Origin: Charina bottae
Taxonomy: Eukaryota; Chordata; Lepidosauria; Squamata; Charinaidae
Reading direction: 5' to 3'
NCBI GenBank assembly: GCA_023362775.1
Contig: JALMGJ010000002.1
Location: 72,827,414-72,891,413, forward strand
Length of the DNA: 64,000 bases
Both the position numbers and the translations under genes were made by a program. Shown here piece after piece: positions 1-12,800 of this stretch. The notes beneath the pieces are model-generated. The model had not been told where the DNA came from and did no database searches. It worked only from the letters and a program-made list of their open reading frames with translations. The stretch's first letter is position 1. The number at the start of each line of letters is the position of its first letter.

Positions 1-875
1 TTTCCAGGAAGACTGACAGAGTCCCTTTCTTCAAAGCCACAAGGAACAGGAAGTTGCACAACTCAAAGAAGGTTAGAGACCTGGGGAGCTTGGCTTGCAG
101 AAGCATCTTAATGTTTCATCTGTAGGGTGGTCAACTTAAACATTAAAATGTGCTGCCTTTCCGAGTGGCACAAAACAGACTGATAGGCAGCAAATTTTTT
201 AAAAGAGAGGGACACGGGAAAAATGCTGTTTTCATTGCACTTTTCACAAGACAGAAAAACCTGCTCAGGAGGTGTTAAAGCTGGAATTGCTTAAGGAGAC
301 ATACCATCTAGTTGGGCAACCAAGTTCCTTCGAAGAACGTTTTTGCCTCTCTCCAAGTCGTGCTCAGGCAAATTAGTGCACATGCGCATCCTACACAAGC
401 AGCAGAGTTGAGGGAAGATATTAATCAAATGCTATACATCTTTAAATGACACTTCGCTTCCACTTTAGAAAACTTATGCTTGTTCACAGCAAAAAAGTCA
501 GACTTACAATGCCATATAAGAGCTGAAGGAAGAAGATCACCACAGTACAAATGGATAGACAGGTAAAACAGAAAGGGTAGTATATTTGAGAGCTGACATT
601 TAAATGACAACTCTTTAATTTTTTTATTGCTCTCTGATGAGGCATAATAAATACAATTAGATCCTAATATAGAAGCTGCAATGCCCTGTTTTGCACTAGA
701 AATTTTCAGAACAGGTTTGTGGGATTATTTTGCTTCTTTTTACTTTTCCCATTTCCAAATATTTTTTCAGTAATCCTTGGAGGACTATCTCCTGTAGTCC
801 ACTTGCAACCCCATATAAGATTAATTATTTCCTTACAAACTAAAAAGAACATAATAGAAATGAAGCCATCCTTAC
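1..875. other. UQCRC1 intron 9, nothing recognised
   Basis: This is the intron after exon 9 and is A/T-rich. I searched the minus strand for the next UQCRC1 exon (the M-R-L-C-T-S block) and did not find it. No repeat family was recognised. Confidence 0.5.
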
Positions 876-3800
876 CATTCATATCTTCCCCAATCACTTG
901 AGAATAAAATATTGAAACAGTCGGTGACAAAATAGAAACCGAAAAGTCCTGTATCAGAGTAGGAAATGTTGAAGGTCTGGAAACTTTGACACATGTTTTT
1001 CTCAGCAAAATCAGCAGCCATTTTGCTATACAGATTCTATAAACAGAGAGTTATAATTTACGATGCAAAAATGCAGACATCATAACACATTACCCACAGA
1101 GTATTCATTCACAATCATTATCTTTGGAATAGCTGTTACTCAATTGTATCTGCACATTAATCACTTAAGCCAGACAAGTAACCAAGCCTAACAAAGACAT
1201 CAGAGAACACCTTAAACTTGGCACGAGAAAATCCTTGCCACAGCATTCAGATGCCATAGTGCAAATCAGCACCTGTCCAACAAAGTTGAAGTATAATTCC
1301 TAGAAAAAAATAGACTGAATGCAAAAAGGAACTTTATTAAGTTAAACCAGAATGCTGGCTACTCTGTCCCATTTGTGATATTAGGAAAATTAGATCAGCA
1401 GTAGATCTCCAGGTTTTCAAGAGGTTTCACTACAGGTCTACTATCCAATATTATTTATGCAAATAGGCTGACTATAGCTGGGGATTTCTTTATGCAACAC
1501 CCACATCAATGAATTACAAGTCCTGTAGACATTTCCTACAAGACAAAAAGCACATTTTCAAGATTATATCCATAATGCAAATTGAAGTAAAACATTTTGT
1601 GGGTGCATTCTTATTCTTTACCATCACGTTTTCCACATGCATGAAGGAAGTACATATAACTAAAATATCCACTATTATCAGCGTATTTACTGGCCCCAAA
1701 CCCTGCTTTCCGTAATTCCAGCCCTACTAGACTATCATAAAAGAAAAAACAAGATAAAGTAAAACAGAGACACCCCCCTGAAATCCTGCTGTGCTGCCTC
1801 ATTGTGGCAGGGGGTGTTCTTGGGAGGGATGAGTGAAGAAGGTCAGCAGTGTATGCCAAGAGTATATATTCCCAGCTGGGTCACCCAAGGGATGAAGGTC
1901 AACCCAGCTGCCCAATTAAAGCAAGCTGGCACACATATCAGGCAGCAGTGATACAGTATAGGAAGATGCTGGAGGTATAGGATCACTTTGGCAATGACAA
2001 AGGCATCAATTCATACTGCACGGGAGAAGGCAACGGTAAACCACTCCAGTATTTTTACCAAGAAAACCACAAAGACAGAAAATATTAAATGATTGACAAT
2101 GTAGTGCCAGATGATGGGCCCCTCAGGATGGAGGGCACTCAGCACGCTACTGAGGAAGAGCTGAGGATCTTTTAGAATAGTAATGGTGTTTATAGTGTGG
2201 CTAGATTAAAGCCTTTGAGATGTCTAGCTGCTGGTGTTGCCATAAAGGAAAAGAAAATCTGAACTTGCAAAAACAGAATTACAGTAGGAACATGGAACAT
2301 AAGAAGCATGAACGGGGGGAGGTTCAACACAGTGAAAGATGAAATGAAATGACTACAAACTGACATCTTAGGCATCAGACTGAATAATATTGATTAGACT
2401 TTGTGGACAATCCTTTAATATGACAATCATCCAAGCTTCCAATACCCACAGAAATATGGCAAGCAACAGAAGAAGAATCAGTAAAGGTTCTAATCAAGGT
2501 ATGCCAGCAAATCTGGAGAATGACACAGTGGCCAACCGATTGGAAGAGATCCATCTACACTCCAATACCAATAAAAGGAAAGTTAACAGAGTGTGCAAAC
2601 TATCGTTCAATATCCTTGATTTCACATGTCAACAAAATAATGCTTAAGATCATCCAACACAGATTAGAACCAAAATGCAAAAGAGATGCCGCATATTCAA
2701 GCTGGCTTTAGAAAGGGCTGAGGAATATGAGACATTATTGCTGATGCAACCTGGATAATTGAGAAAGCCAAAGAATACCATATAGAAGTCTTCACTGATT
2801 GTAGAAAAGCCTTCGACTGTGTCAATCACATCAAGCTCTGGAATATGCTTAGAAAAATGGGAATCCCAGAACATTTTACAGTCCTCATGCAAAACTTATA
2901 TATAGGTTATGAAGACAGTATCCAGATGGAACACGGCAAAACAGAATGGTTTCCAGTTGGTAAATGCTCATTCTCCTCCCTTTTATTCAACCTATAGTGG
3001 TGTTTAAAAGTTTATGAACTTGTTTGAATATTTAATATTTCTGCATAAAAATGACCTAAAATGTGATCTGTTCTCCACACAAGTTCTAAAACTAGATAAA
3101 GAGAACCCAGTTAAACAAATGAGTCAAAAACATACTTGTTTTTTTTATTGAGGAAAATGATCCAAAGCTACATATTTATGTGTGGTAAAAGTATGTGAAC
3201 CTCTAGGATTATCAGTTCATTTGAAGAGGAAATTAGAGTCAGGTGTTTCAATCAATGGGATGATCATCAGGTGTGAGTGTGGGAGGTCGTGCCTTAGTTA
3301 AAGAACAGAATTCTGGGTATTCACTATCAAAGTCTGATCTTCACAACACAGGTATATGGAAGTGTGTCATGGCTCAAACAAAGGAGATTTCTGAGGACCT
3401 CTGAAAAACAGTTGTTGATGTTCACCGGGCTGGAAAAGGTTACAGAAGTATTTCCAAAGAGTTTGGACTCTACCAGTCCACTGTCAGGCAGACTGTGTAC
3501 AAATGGAAGCAATTCAACACCTTTGTTACCCTCCCCAGGAGTGGTCGACCAACCAAGATCACACCAAGAAGTATTGGTGTGTAGTATTCTTGTAGTATAT
3601 ACAAGAAGTGTAGTATTCCGGGAAGCCTCAAAGAACCCCAGGGTTAAGTCTAAGGAACTAAAGGCCTCTCTTGCATTGGTGAATGTCAGTGTTTATGAGA
3701 CACCATCAGGAGAACACTGAACAACAATGGTGTGCATGGCAGGGTTGCAAGAAGAAAACCACTACTCTCCAAAAAGAACATTGCTGTCTGTCTACAGTTT

Positions 3801-6800
3801 GCAAAAGACCATGTGGACAAGTCAGAAGGCTATTGGAAGAAAGTTCTGTGGATGGATGAGACCAAAATAGAACTTTTTGGCTTGAATGAGAAGCGTTATG
3901 TTTGGCAAAAGGCAAGCACTGCATTCCAGCATAAGAACCTTATCTGACCTGGGAAACATGGGGATGGCAAGGTAATGGTTTGGACCTGTTTTGCTGCCTC
4001 TGGATCAGGATGGCTTGCAGGCAGTTCGTGCGAGGAAGCCCACCAACATCCCTGAGTTGACGCTATTCTGTACAGAGGAATGGGCTAAAATTTCTCCAAG
4101 CCGATGTGCAGGACTGATCACCAATTATTGGAAATGTTTAGTTGCAGTTATTGCTGCCCAAGGGGGCACACCAGCTACTGAAAGCAAAGGTTCACATACT
4201 TTTGCCACACACAAATATGTAGTTTTGGATCATATTCCTCAATAAATAAATGAACAAGCATAATGTTTTTGACTCATTTGTTTAACTGAGTTCTCTTTAA
4301 CTAGTTTTAGGACTTGTGTGGAGAACAGATCATGTTTTAGGTCATATTTATGCAGAAATATTGACAATTCAAAAGGGTTCACAAACTCTGGAGTCCTTGG
4401 TGCTCTCTGAGCTTGGTTGTTTGTTTGCAGAAGTTTCATTGCCCAACTAGGCAACATCTTCCGTGCTAGAAGGGAGTGGGGTTTGCTCTCTGTTTATATA
4501 CAGTAGCTTGCCTTGATAGTTCAATCCTGAGCTAAAGATATCCTCTTCTATTGGGTTCACAAACTTTTAAGCACTACAGGTACTGTATATGCTGAACCTA
4601 TAAAGGGAAGCTAGATTGGAAGAAAATGAGTGTGGTTTTAAAACTGGAGGAACAAATCAATAACCTGCACTATGATTATGACACTACTGATAGCTGAAAG
4701 TGCAAAGGATCTGCAAACTCTAGTAATAAAAGTTAACAAGCAAAGTGAAAAAATTGGGACTAAAATGAAACATAAAGACGACCAAACTAATGACAATGGG
4801 TACATTGTCTAACAACCAGTGTTAGAATTGGTGATGAAGATATCACCAATTGATAGATAGCTTCTGCCTTTTAGGATCAACTATCAATAGTAAAGGAACA
4901 AGCAGTCAAAAAATACAGCACAGACTAGCACTCAGTAAAGTAGCCATGAAGGCCTTGGAAAACATAATCAGATGCTGGGATGTGTCTGTATCTGCAAAGA
5001 TTGGAATAGTGCAGGCAATGGTATTCCCCATGACACTCTATGGAAGTGAAAGCTGGACTTTGGAGAAGCAGGATAGAAAGAATATTGACAATTTTGAACT
5101 TTGGTGTTGGAAAAGACTCCCAAGAATACCATGGACAGCCAAGAAAACAAACAAAGGGATCATCAAACAAATCAACCCAGAGTTCTCACTCAAGGCACAA
5201 ATGACAGGGTGAAACTATGCTACTTTGAACACATTATGCGAAGACTTAGCTCTCTGGAGAAGGCTCTAATGCTGGAAAAGGTGGAGGGAAAGAGAAGAAT
5301 AGGATGACCAACAGCAAGGTGGATGGACTCAGTTACAGTGGAGATGGGTGCACCATTGGAAGACCTGAAGGACCAGGTTAGGGACAGATTGTCCTGGAGA
5401 AAATCTATGTGGTTGCTAAGAGTCGATTCCGACTTGATGGCACATAATCAATCAAAACGGGGCATGCCAATCATAGTGCCTTACCTTACTTCCACCAAAG
5501 GTAAGGTCATAGCGTCCTATGATTGAATTAGCTAACAGAAGGACAAGATTGTCTGGACTACTCCAGCCAGGTCCCTCCACTGCAAAAGCAACGTGAGCCA
5601 AAGGTAAATCATCATCTCTGACTGTGACCTAAAAAAAATGAGACGGGAAAAGAGAATAAAAAGCACAGTCATATCTTTTTGCAAAAAGATCAACATTTCC
5701 CTTTTTATCTATTAAAGCAAAAATCAAGACAGAGAATTCACATTTTATTTTTAAAACATTTTCACTCCACCTTTAAAAAAAAATAGTGAATCCTGAATTC
5801 AGAACTCAAGAGTGGGCTGTGACATCATGCAGCTTCAACCTTCTTATTGCTGTGACAGCCAAAGAAAGTGCGCAGTAAATTTAACTGAAGAAATGAGCAT
5901 AAAGAAAGGGCCAACATTCATATCTTGACTTGCTTCAACACTAAACCTGCATTGAGTATTAAGAATTTCAAACATAAAATAAGTAGTTACTTCTCACAGA
6001 AGAGTTGAGTTTAGCCAAAAAAAGGCTAAATATATAAATATAAAAATATATTTACTTATTTATTTATATTTATTTTATATTTATATACTAAATATAAAAA
6101 TATAAAAATATTATGAGAGGAGAATTTTCAAAGCCAGACACACAGTTATTTGAATCATCTCACAGCAATGACTCTGGTCCATGTACAAGGATTAAAGTAA
6201 CAGCTACCATCAATAAACCATGATGCCTGAGATAAAGCAATACACCCCAATGATGAAAACCTACATCAGCAGCAGAGCTTGCCTAACTTCCTGGCCAAAA
6301 GACCTGGTAAAAAAAGCCAGGTCTTCAGAGCCTTGTGAAAGGCTAACAGGGTAAGGGCCAGCAGGAACTCTGGAGGGATGCTGTTCCACAGGGTGGGCAC
6401 TACCATAGAAAAGGCACGATTCCTGGGTCCAACAAGATGACACTGTTTAATAGGGGAGATCCAGAGCATGCCCTCTTTGCTAAATCTGGTGCAAAAACAA
6501 TGGAAGAGCCAGTCCTGCAAACAGCCTGGCCCTATGCCGTGTAGGGCTTTATAAGTGATAACCAGCACCTTGAATCATACTCAGAAGGCTACTGGGAGCC
6601 AGTGCAGCTTGCGGAGCAGCAATGTTGTATGACCATAACAAGAAATGCCAAAACCTTCCCTCACCACTGCATTCTGCGCCAGCTGCAGCTTCTGAATGCT
6701 CTTCAAGGGCAGGCCCATGTTGAGAGCATTACATTAATCCAAACAGGAGGCGACTAAAGCAATAGTCACTGTGAGCAAGGCCTCCTGGTCCAGGAACCCG

Positions 6801-9800
6801 TGCAAAAGTCCCTCTAGCCGTGGCTGCCACCTGCTCATCAAACAGGAGCTGTGAGTCCAGGAGGTCCTCCAGATTGCACATCGACTGGGGAAGTGCACCC
6901 ATAGGCAGAGTTAAGGACGGAAAATCTCCGGAGCTGGAAATCCTTAAAACCCACAGCCAATCAGTCTTACCAGGGTTTAGCCAATGCCTGTTCTCCCCCA
7001 TCCAGACCCTCCCTGCCTCGAGGCACTGGGAAAGGACCTCAGTGGCATTGCTTTTTTAGCCCAGGAAGGAGATGTACAACTGGGTATCATCAGTACACTG
7101 ATGTTCAAGAAGCCATTTTATTAGAAATGATCTAAGTAGAATTTATACTGCATTATTTCCATGCACATTTTATTTTATGAGAATGCCAAGCAAGGAAGAC
7201 TCTTACCTGACTCCCACTGAAGCGGCACTGGGGCAAAACAGGTATGGAATCAGCTTTGTAATTAAAAGGAACATTGCCAAAATGCTGCTGGGCAAGATCC
7301 ACTACTTCTTTATGACCAACATCTGGTAAAAAGAAAAAGGGGCAACATCAGTACTGTGACTTCCAAGAGTGGCTGCAAAAACAGAAATCTTTGCTAAGCA
7401 GCTGCAAGACTGTTCTCCAAATTGATACAAGCTGATGTATCAATAGCTGATATTACATAATATCCTGAGAAAGAAGGTAACACTCTCCAGCCATTAAAGA
7501 GGCTAATTCATAAAATCATAGAGTTGGGAGGGGCCATCAACTTCAGCCCCTGCTTTATACAGGAATCCAAATTAAAGCATCCCCATATATGACTTTCATG
7601 AACATATCCAGTGAAGAGGAATCCATCATCTCTCTGGACGTCAGCCGTTTGAGGCAGGCCAGATCAGGAAACGGACTCTACAAGTTTGACTGTGATACAG
7701 GCAACAGTAACAGAATCTTAAAAGCCTGTATTTTCCCTCCCCTCCCTCTTATACCCCAGTGAATTACGGTAGATCCAGTCTGAGCTTCTTTCTCATGCTT
7801 TCTTGGGCTTAACACGTGCTTTTGTTTCTGTAACTATTTCTGCCTAGTTTCTCAAGCACAACTCTGTGGCTCTCTATACTGGGTCCTTGGTTCTATTGTC
7901 AAACTGCTCCCATTATTAGGATTTTTTTTCTGCCTTCCTGTAATTTAGATCCATTATTTGGAGTTCCTCTGTAACAGAGTAGGCCATTTTGGGGTGCTTT
8001 GGTTCATGCACAGGATGAAGATGTTCTGGGCAGAAATTGTTGTTGGGGGAGGGAAAGGGGGAGAACAGAGACAAAGGCAGAGGCATTAGTGGTGGAGGCA
8101 GAGGCCACTCTCCCCTTAGCACAGCCTATCCCACAGGTCTGTCCACCCCGTGTCTTTCCAGGGCCTCGCTCTGCCTCTCAAATCTATACAGCATCTGCCT
8201 CCTCTGCTTCCTAGCTTGCTGCATAATTTCCTGACCTCCAGATCGCTATAGATTGGGACTTCCTCACTGGCTTCCAGGTAGCCCTGGGGAAGAGCTCCGA
8301 TGAGGACAAAGACAAAAGCAAAATGGAGCTGGCCTCTCCTCTTTTTAAAGGCTCTTCAGCATTTGATTTTCACAGACTTTGGATGTCTCTTCCACGTTAC
8401 TTGGATTGACAGGTTAGTTTGCTTTTAACTTTTTCAGTGTCTGAACCACCTGGATTTCTCCCTACAGTATTTACTACGGTCATAATAGAAACTTGTATTT
8501 CCCACCCAGTTTAACTTTTAATGCGCTGATCTGACTCCATATACTTCACTATCCTCCCCATGCTGGCCTTTCCTTGGGTCATACAGTCATGATTACAATC
8601 ATATAATGTCAGAACCAATCTACAAAAAAAGCTGGAACTGTTCCTTTTGGGTTTGATGGAAGAGGAGCTGGAGAAACAACATGGAGTTTTGCTTTTATAT
8701 ATGATCACAGCTGCAAGACTTTTATACGCACAGAGATGGAAAGATCCAGAGATACCTACGGTTGAAGATTGGATTGTTAAATTAATGGATCTGGCCCAGA
8801 TGGCTAAATTGACAGCATTAATTACAGAACATTCAGTTTCTGGATTTTTATCTGTTTGGCAACCACTTCTAGAGTACTTGCTTGTGGTAGAAAAAAATGT
8901 TCTGATTTTGGGTTTTAATGATTAATTGGTTTATTTTAATAGAAATAATGTTACTATGGTTTAATCATTGGTAAGATATTATTTTTGTAAATTTATATCT
9001 GTATTGGAGAAAGTCGGAAGTCACTTTTCCGTCTTTGTTTTCTGTCTATTTGCACTTTATAGTTTTTTCTTCTTTTTTCTTTAGTTCTATTTTCATGCTT
9101 TTCTGTATTTTCTATTTTGTATTTTATCTATACTCTGAAAATCAATAAAGTTTAAACTATAAAAAAAGAACCAATCTACAAAAGATGATCTTAAAACAAC
9201 ACCAGCTTGTACCAACCTCCAGCAGCTACCAGGACCATGCGAGGTGCTTTGAGGTGAGATTCCATGTATTGTGCTATATCTGCACGAGTCAATTTCCTAA
9301 AAGAAATAAAAGAAAATACTTGAATAGTTTACAATTTGCAAAAAGTATGTTGTGTTGAACGTGACATCTGTAAGCTTATGAACATACTGCCTTTTCATTT
9401 TTTAAAATATGTTTATTATTTAGTATAATCTAGGGCAGGGAAGGGCAGGGCAGGGCACTGAAATCAAAAGGGAAAAGATCCTTTGGAGTGCTTGAGGGTG
9501 CTCTTCAAACCAAATGTCTTCTTGGGATTGCACTGCAACTGTGCAGAGCAGCCAGGCAGTCCTTGGAAAAGGTCCAGTAGCTTTAAAGAGCTGCCAGCAG
9601 ATCCAAAGTGCCGTCTTGCTCTTCTGTCCAAATCGCAGCTGGAACCGGAGTTGATTTTATGATTTGGGAAAGGTTTTAACTTTGTATTACGTTGGGTCTA
9701 ATGTTGGATTTACTAATGTTTTGCCTCTTTTATGTATGCTAGCTGCCTGCCTTGAGGGGATTTTTCTCCTTAAATGTGACTTAGAAATATTTTACATAAG

Positions 9801-12800
9801 CCATCAGGTGTCTCTTAGCTTTAACCCAACTTCAGCAGTATGAGGATAACACTGAGCTAATTTCAGAAATGCTAAGTGAGGAAAAAAAACTTGATTATTT
9901 AAAACAAAGTGAGAGTGTCTTCCTCACATATCCTCTCAGAGCAGGCTTACACATGTTGGCCACAGAGCAACAGACATTTCCAGAGTCCTATATGAAGCCT
10001 CAGTAATTAATTAAAATAGTAGAGTGATCATTCCTGGAGAGGATGAGATTCCTGCAACGTTCTGACCTTTATCTCACTCTGCAGAAGGAACTGAGATGGA
10101 GGAGAAAAGAGGAGGGGCTGTGAATCTGCAGTGAGCAAGGAACTGCAAGTGTGTGTGTGTGTGTGTGTGTTGGGGGGACTAAAGGTATAAAATACAAAGC
10201 TGGAAGTGAGAGAGAAGATGGGTCTGTAAGGCTGGATAGGGAATGAGTACCAAAAGCAACTTACAGGCTGACCATGTTTTTAAGCTGTAGCTTTTTAAGA
10301 GCAGCTGATGAGTGCTTAAGGCAAGGAATACTGTTAAAAATGGTATATAACACTAACCCAATAAAATCCTTAGTTTTATTTACTGGGTGAGGGAGCACGT
10401 TGCACAAGTTCATTTATTTTTTTAGGGAGTCAGGTTACTGTAAAGTTTGAGAACCCCTGCTTTAAAGCATTAAACTAATAATGATTTAGATCAAGCTCTA
10501 GTCTATAATAATCAGAACTTATTTCACTTCTGCATATGTTACAAAAAAACACATTCAAGCACTCCTGGTGACTTACTCACTTCCTTTCTGAAATAAACCT
10601 GCTGAAAAAACAGCTTAGTGCTTAGTCCTATTCGGGTTCATAGTTTTTGCAGTACGTTTGTACATGTGTGTGTATGTTATCTACAGGCAATATTGTATAA
10701 TTATGTCTTAGCCATAAGGATATTAGCATAGGAACTAATACATTGGAATTAAATCAAGACATCTTAGTCTGGCTTTCTACTCCACCACAGATCAGACAGG
10801 TAACATAAGACAAGTCACTATATCTCACCTTGTCTAATCTAGAAATAAACAACTACAACCAATCCATAAAAAACACCGCATATAATGACTGTGAAACACC
10901 AGGTAAGATCTTCTCCTATTGATCTCCTTTTTTAGTTACAAACTTCTCCCTAAAGCTTAATAGGTTACTTCTGTGCTTTTTAAAATCAACATTTTGAGTT
11001 CTGTTCTAGAATTTAAAAAACATAAAATTGTCACTGGTTTTCTTCTCAAAAGCTGTTAAAACTGATGGCTGTGCAAAAGATATTGAATACACAAACCTAC
11101 TCCCCACCCCCCATCAGTCATACTTTATGTGGAAGAGTTTCTTGAGACATTTTTTTAAATACACAGAGCACGCATACATTTACTTTAACTATTAGAAACA
11201 TTTCCTTGGAAGCCACAAAATAGCAGTAAGCAAGTAGAACTGTATATTTCAGACCTGCATCACAATAATTACACCAGGTACAGCTGACTTGATACTGTTT
11301 AGAGCACAGCTTTCCAAACTGTGTGTCGCGACACTTTAGTGTGTCGCAACACAGAGTCTGGTGTGTCGCCACACAACCCGGAAGCGGCAGCGGGGGTGTG
11401 CATGGCGGCGGTGACGCACCATCAGCGCTTCCGGGTTTTAGCGGAGGCTGCTACCGCCGCCGCCGTGCACACTCCCGCGCGTGCTGCCACCGCCATTAGT
11501 GTGTTGCCAATGGCGGCACTTTAGAAAGCACTGGTTTAGAGTCTTTAACTACAACTCCAATAATCTATTTTATTGGTGGTGCTGACTAAGGTTGGTGGAA
11601 GCTGAAATCCAGAATGGCGAACCAGATTGTGTTTCCCTGATCTACACTGTAACAATTGAGATAAATGGCTGTTACTTTTCTGTGCAAACCTATTTGGTCA
11701 TTGTTTTGATGTTTGCCACTTAAATAAGACTCATATGTATCTCACCCTTTATTTCGGTTAACTGACTGAAACTAAAAGCTGTATGTCTTAATCATGTCAC
11801 TTCTGTTGCTCAACTCACTTTATATTTGCTGTTGTCCCTTCAGCTGTCTGAGCCAAAGATGTGCCTTGATAAGCCGAAGCATGAAGATAATCGAAGAGGA
11901 CATCAGACAAACAAGCATCAGATTCTTTCATCTCCTGAAGGATGACATTCCGCTCCTTCTCAATCTGAGAATCTTCCAAGCTGCAGTTCTGTATTATATC
12001 AGCCAGAATCTCAATTGCTAAAAAAAACACATGCTATTTGAATCATCAGGTCATGTTAAATTAAGAAGATACCTCGACATTCCTGGATGAGTAAAATCTA
12101 AATTACAGGGCATTTATGGCATCGCCAGCCACAGCCAATGTCTATCCTTTTCTATCTCCTGCCCATAAATGAATTCTTCTCCTAGCCTACTGGCTGTATA
12201 CTTCCTCCTCTGCAGTTCTCTTTTACTCTTAACTCCCACCACCCATCTCCTTTGCTTCAGATGCTAATTGCTTTGACTATGGACCAATTTTGAGTGTTTC
12301 AAATTATTCTGCTACCAAAGAGTTCAAATAACTAGACAAGTGGTTAATATATTGCTATCAAATAAAAAAATCACTTTCTGCTATTTGAAACTACATTAAA
12401 GTAATGAGAAAGGACATTTAAAGCAAAGCATTTTGAAAACACCCTAGGGATCAGTTTTTACTTGAATGCCAGGTCTGTGTAACAAAGCTGTCCTCATCCA
12501 TGATCTTATCTTGGAGGAGGGCACTGGCCTGGCATGTTTTATTGAGACCTGGTTGGGCCTGAAGGGAAGGGTTCCCCTCTCAGAAATGTGCCCCCCAGGT
12601 TTTGGGTTCTGCACCAGCTGAGAGCCCAGAGGAGGGGAGGCTGTTGTCATCCGTGAATTGTTACAGGCTTTCAGGGGTTCCGCTCTGCAGATAACCAGAT
12701 GTGAGGCATTTTGGCTGAAGTTGGGCTTAAGGGAACTGTTTAAGGGATTGCTGCTGGTGTACCAACCTCCCTGCTGCCCAGTGGCATTCCTGCCTGAGCT

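Larger units (their letters stand above)
1860..5455 (+). mobile_element. BovB/RTE LINE, old and interrupted
   Basis: The copy lies antisense to UQCRC1 in intron 8. It keeps the BovB 5' region (about 1860-2100), RT pieces ([20 protein letters not shown] near 2600; FRKG near 2710), and the C-terminal block from 4850 ([20 protein letters not shown]). The 3' end near 5450 (GATGGCACATAATCAATCAA) sits about 25 bases from the exon 8 splice donor. Frameshifts and stops are frequent. It is split at about 2995 by a Tc1 element. Confidence 0.85.

Noticed and set aside
892..898. Earlier donor GTGATT for UQCRC1 exon 9
   Set aside because: The later GTAAGG donor is stronger and keeps the length to the conserved Trp.
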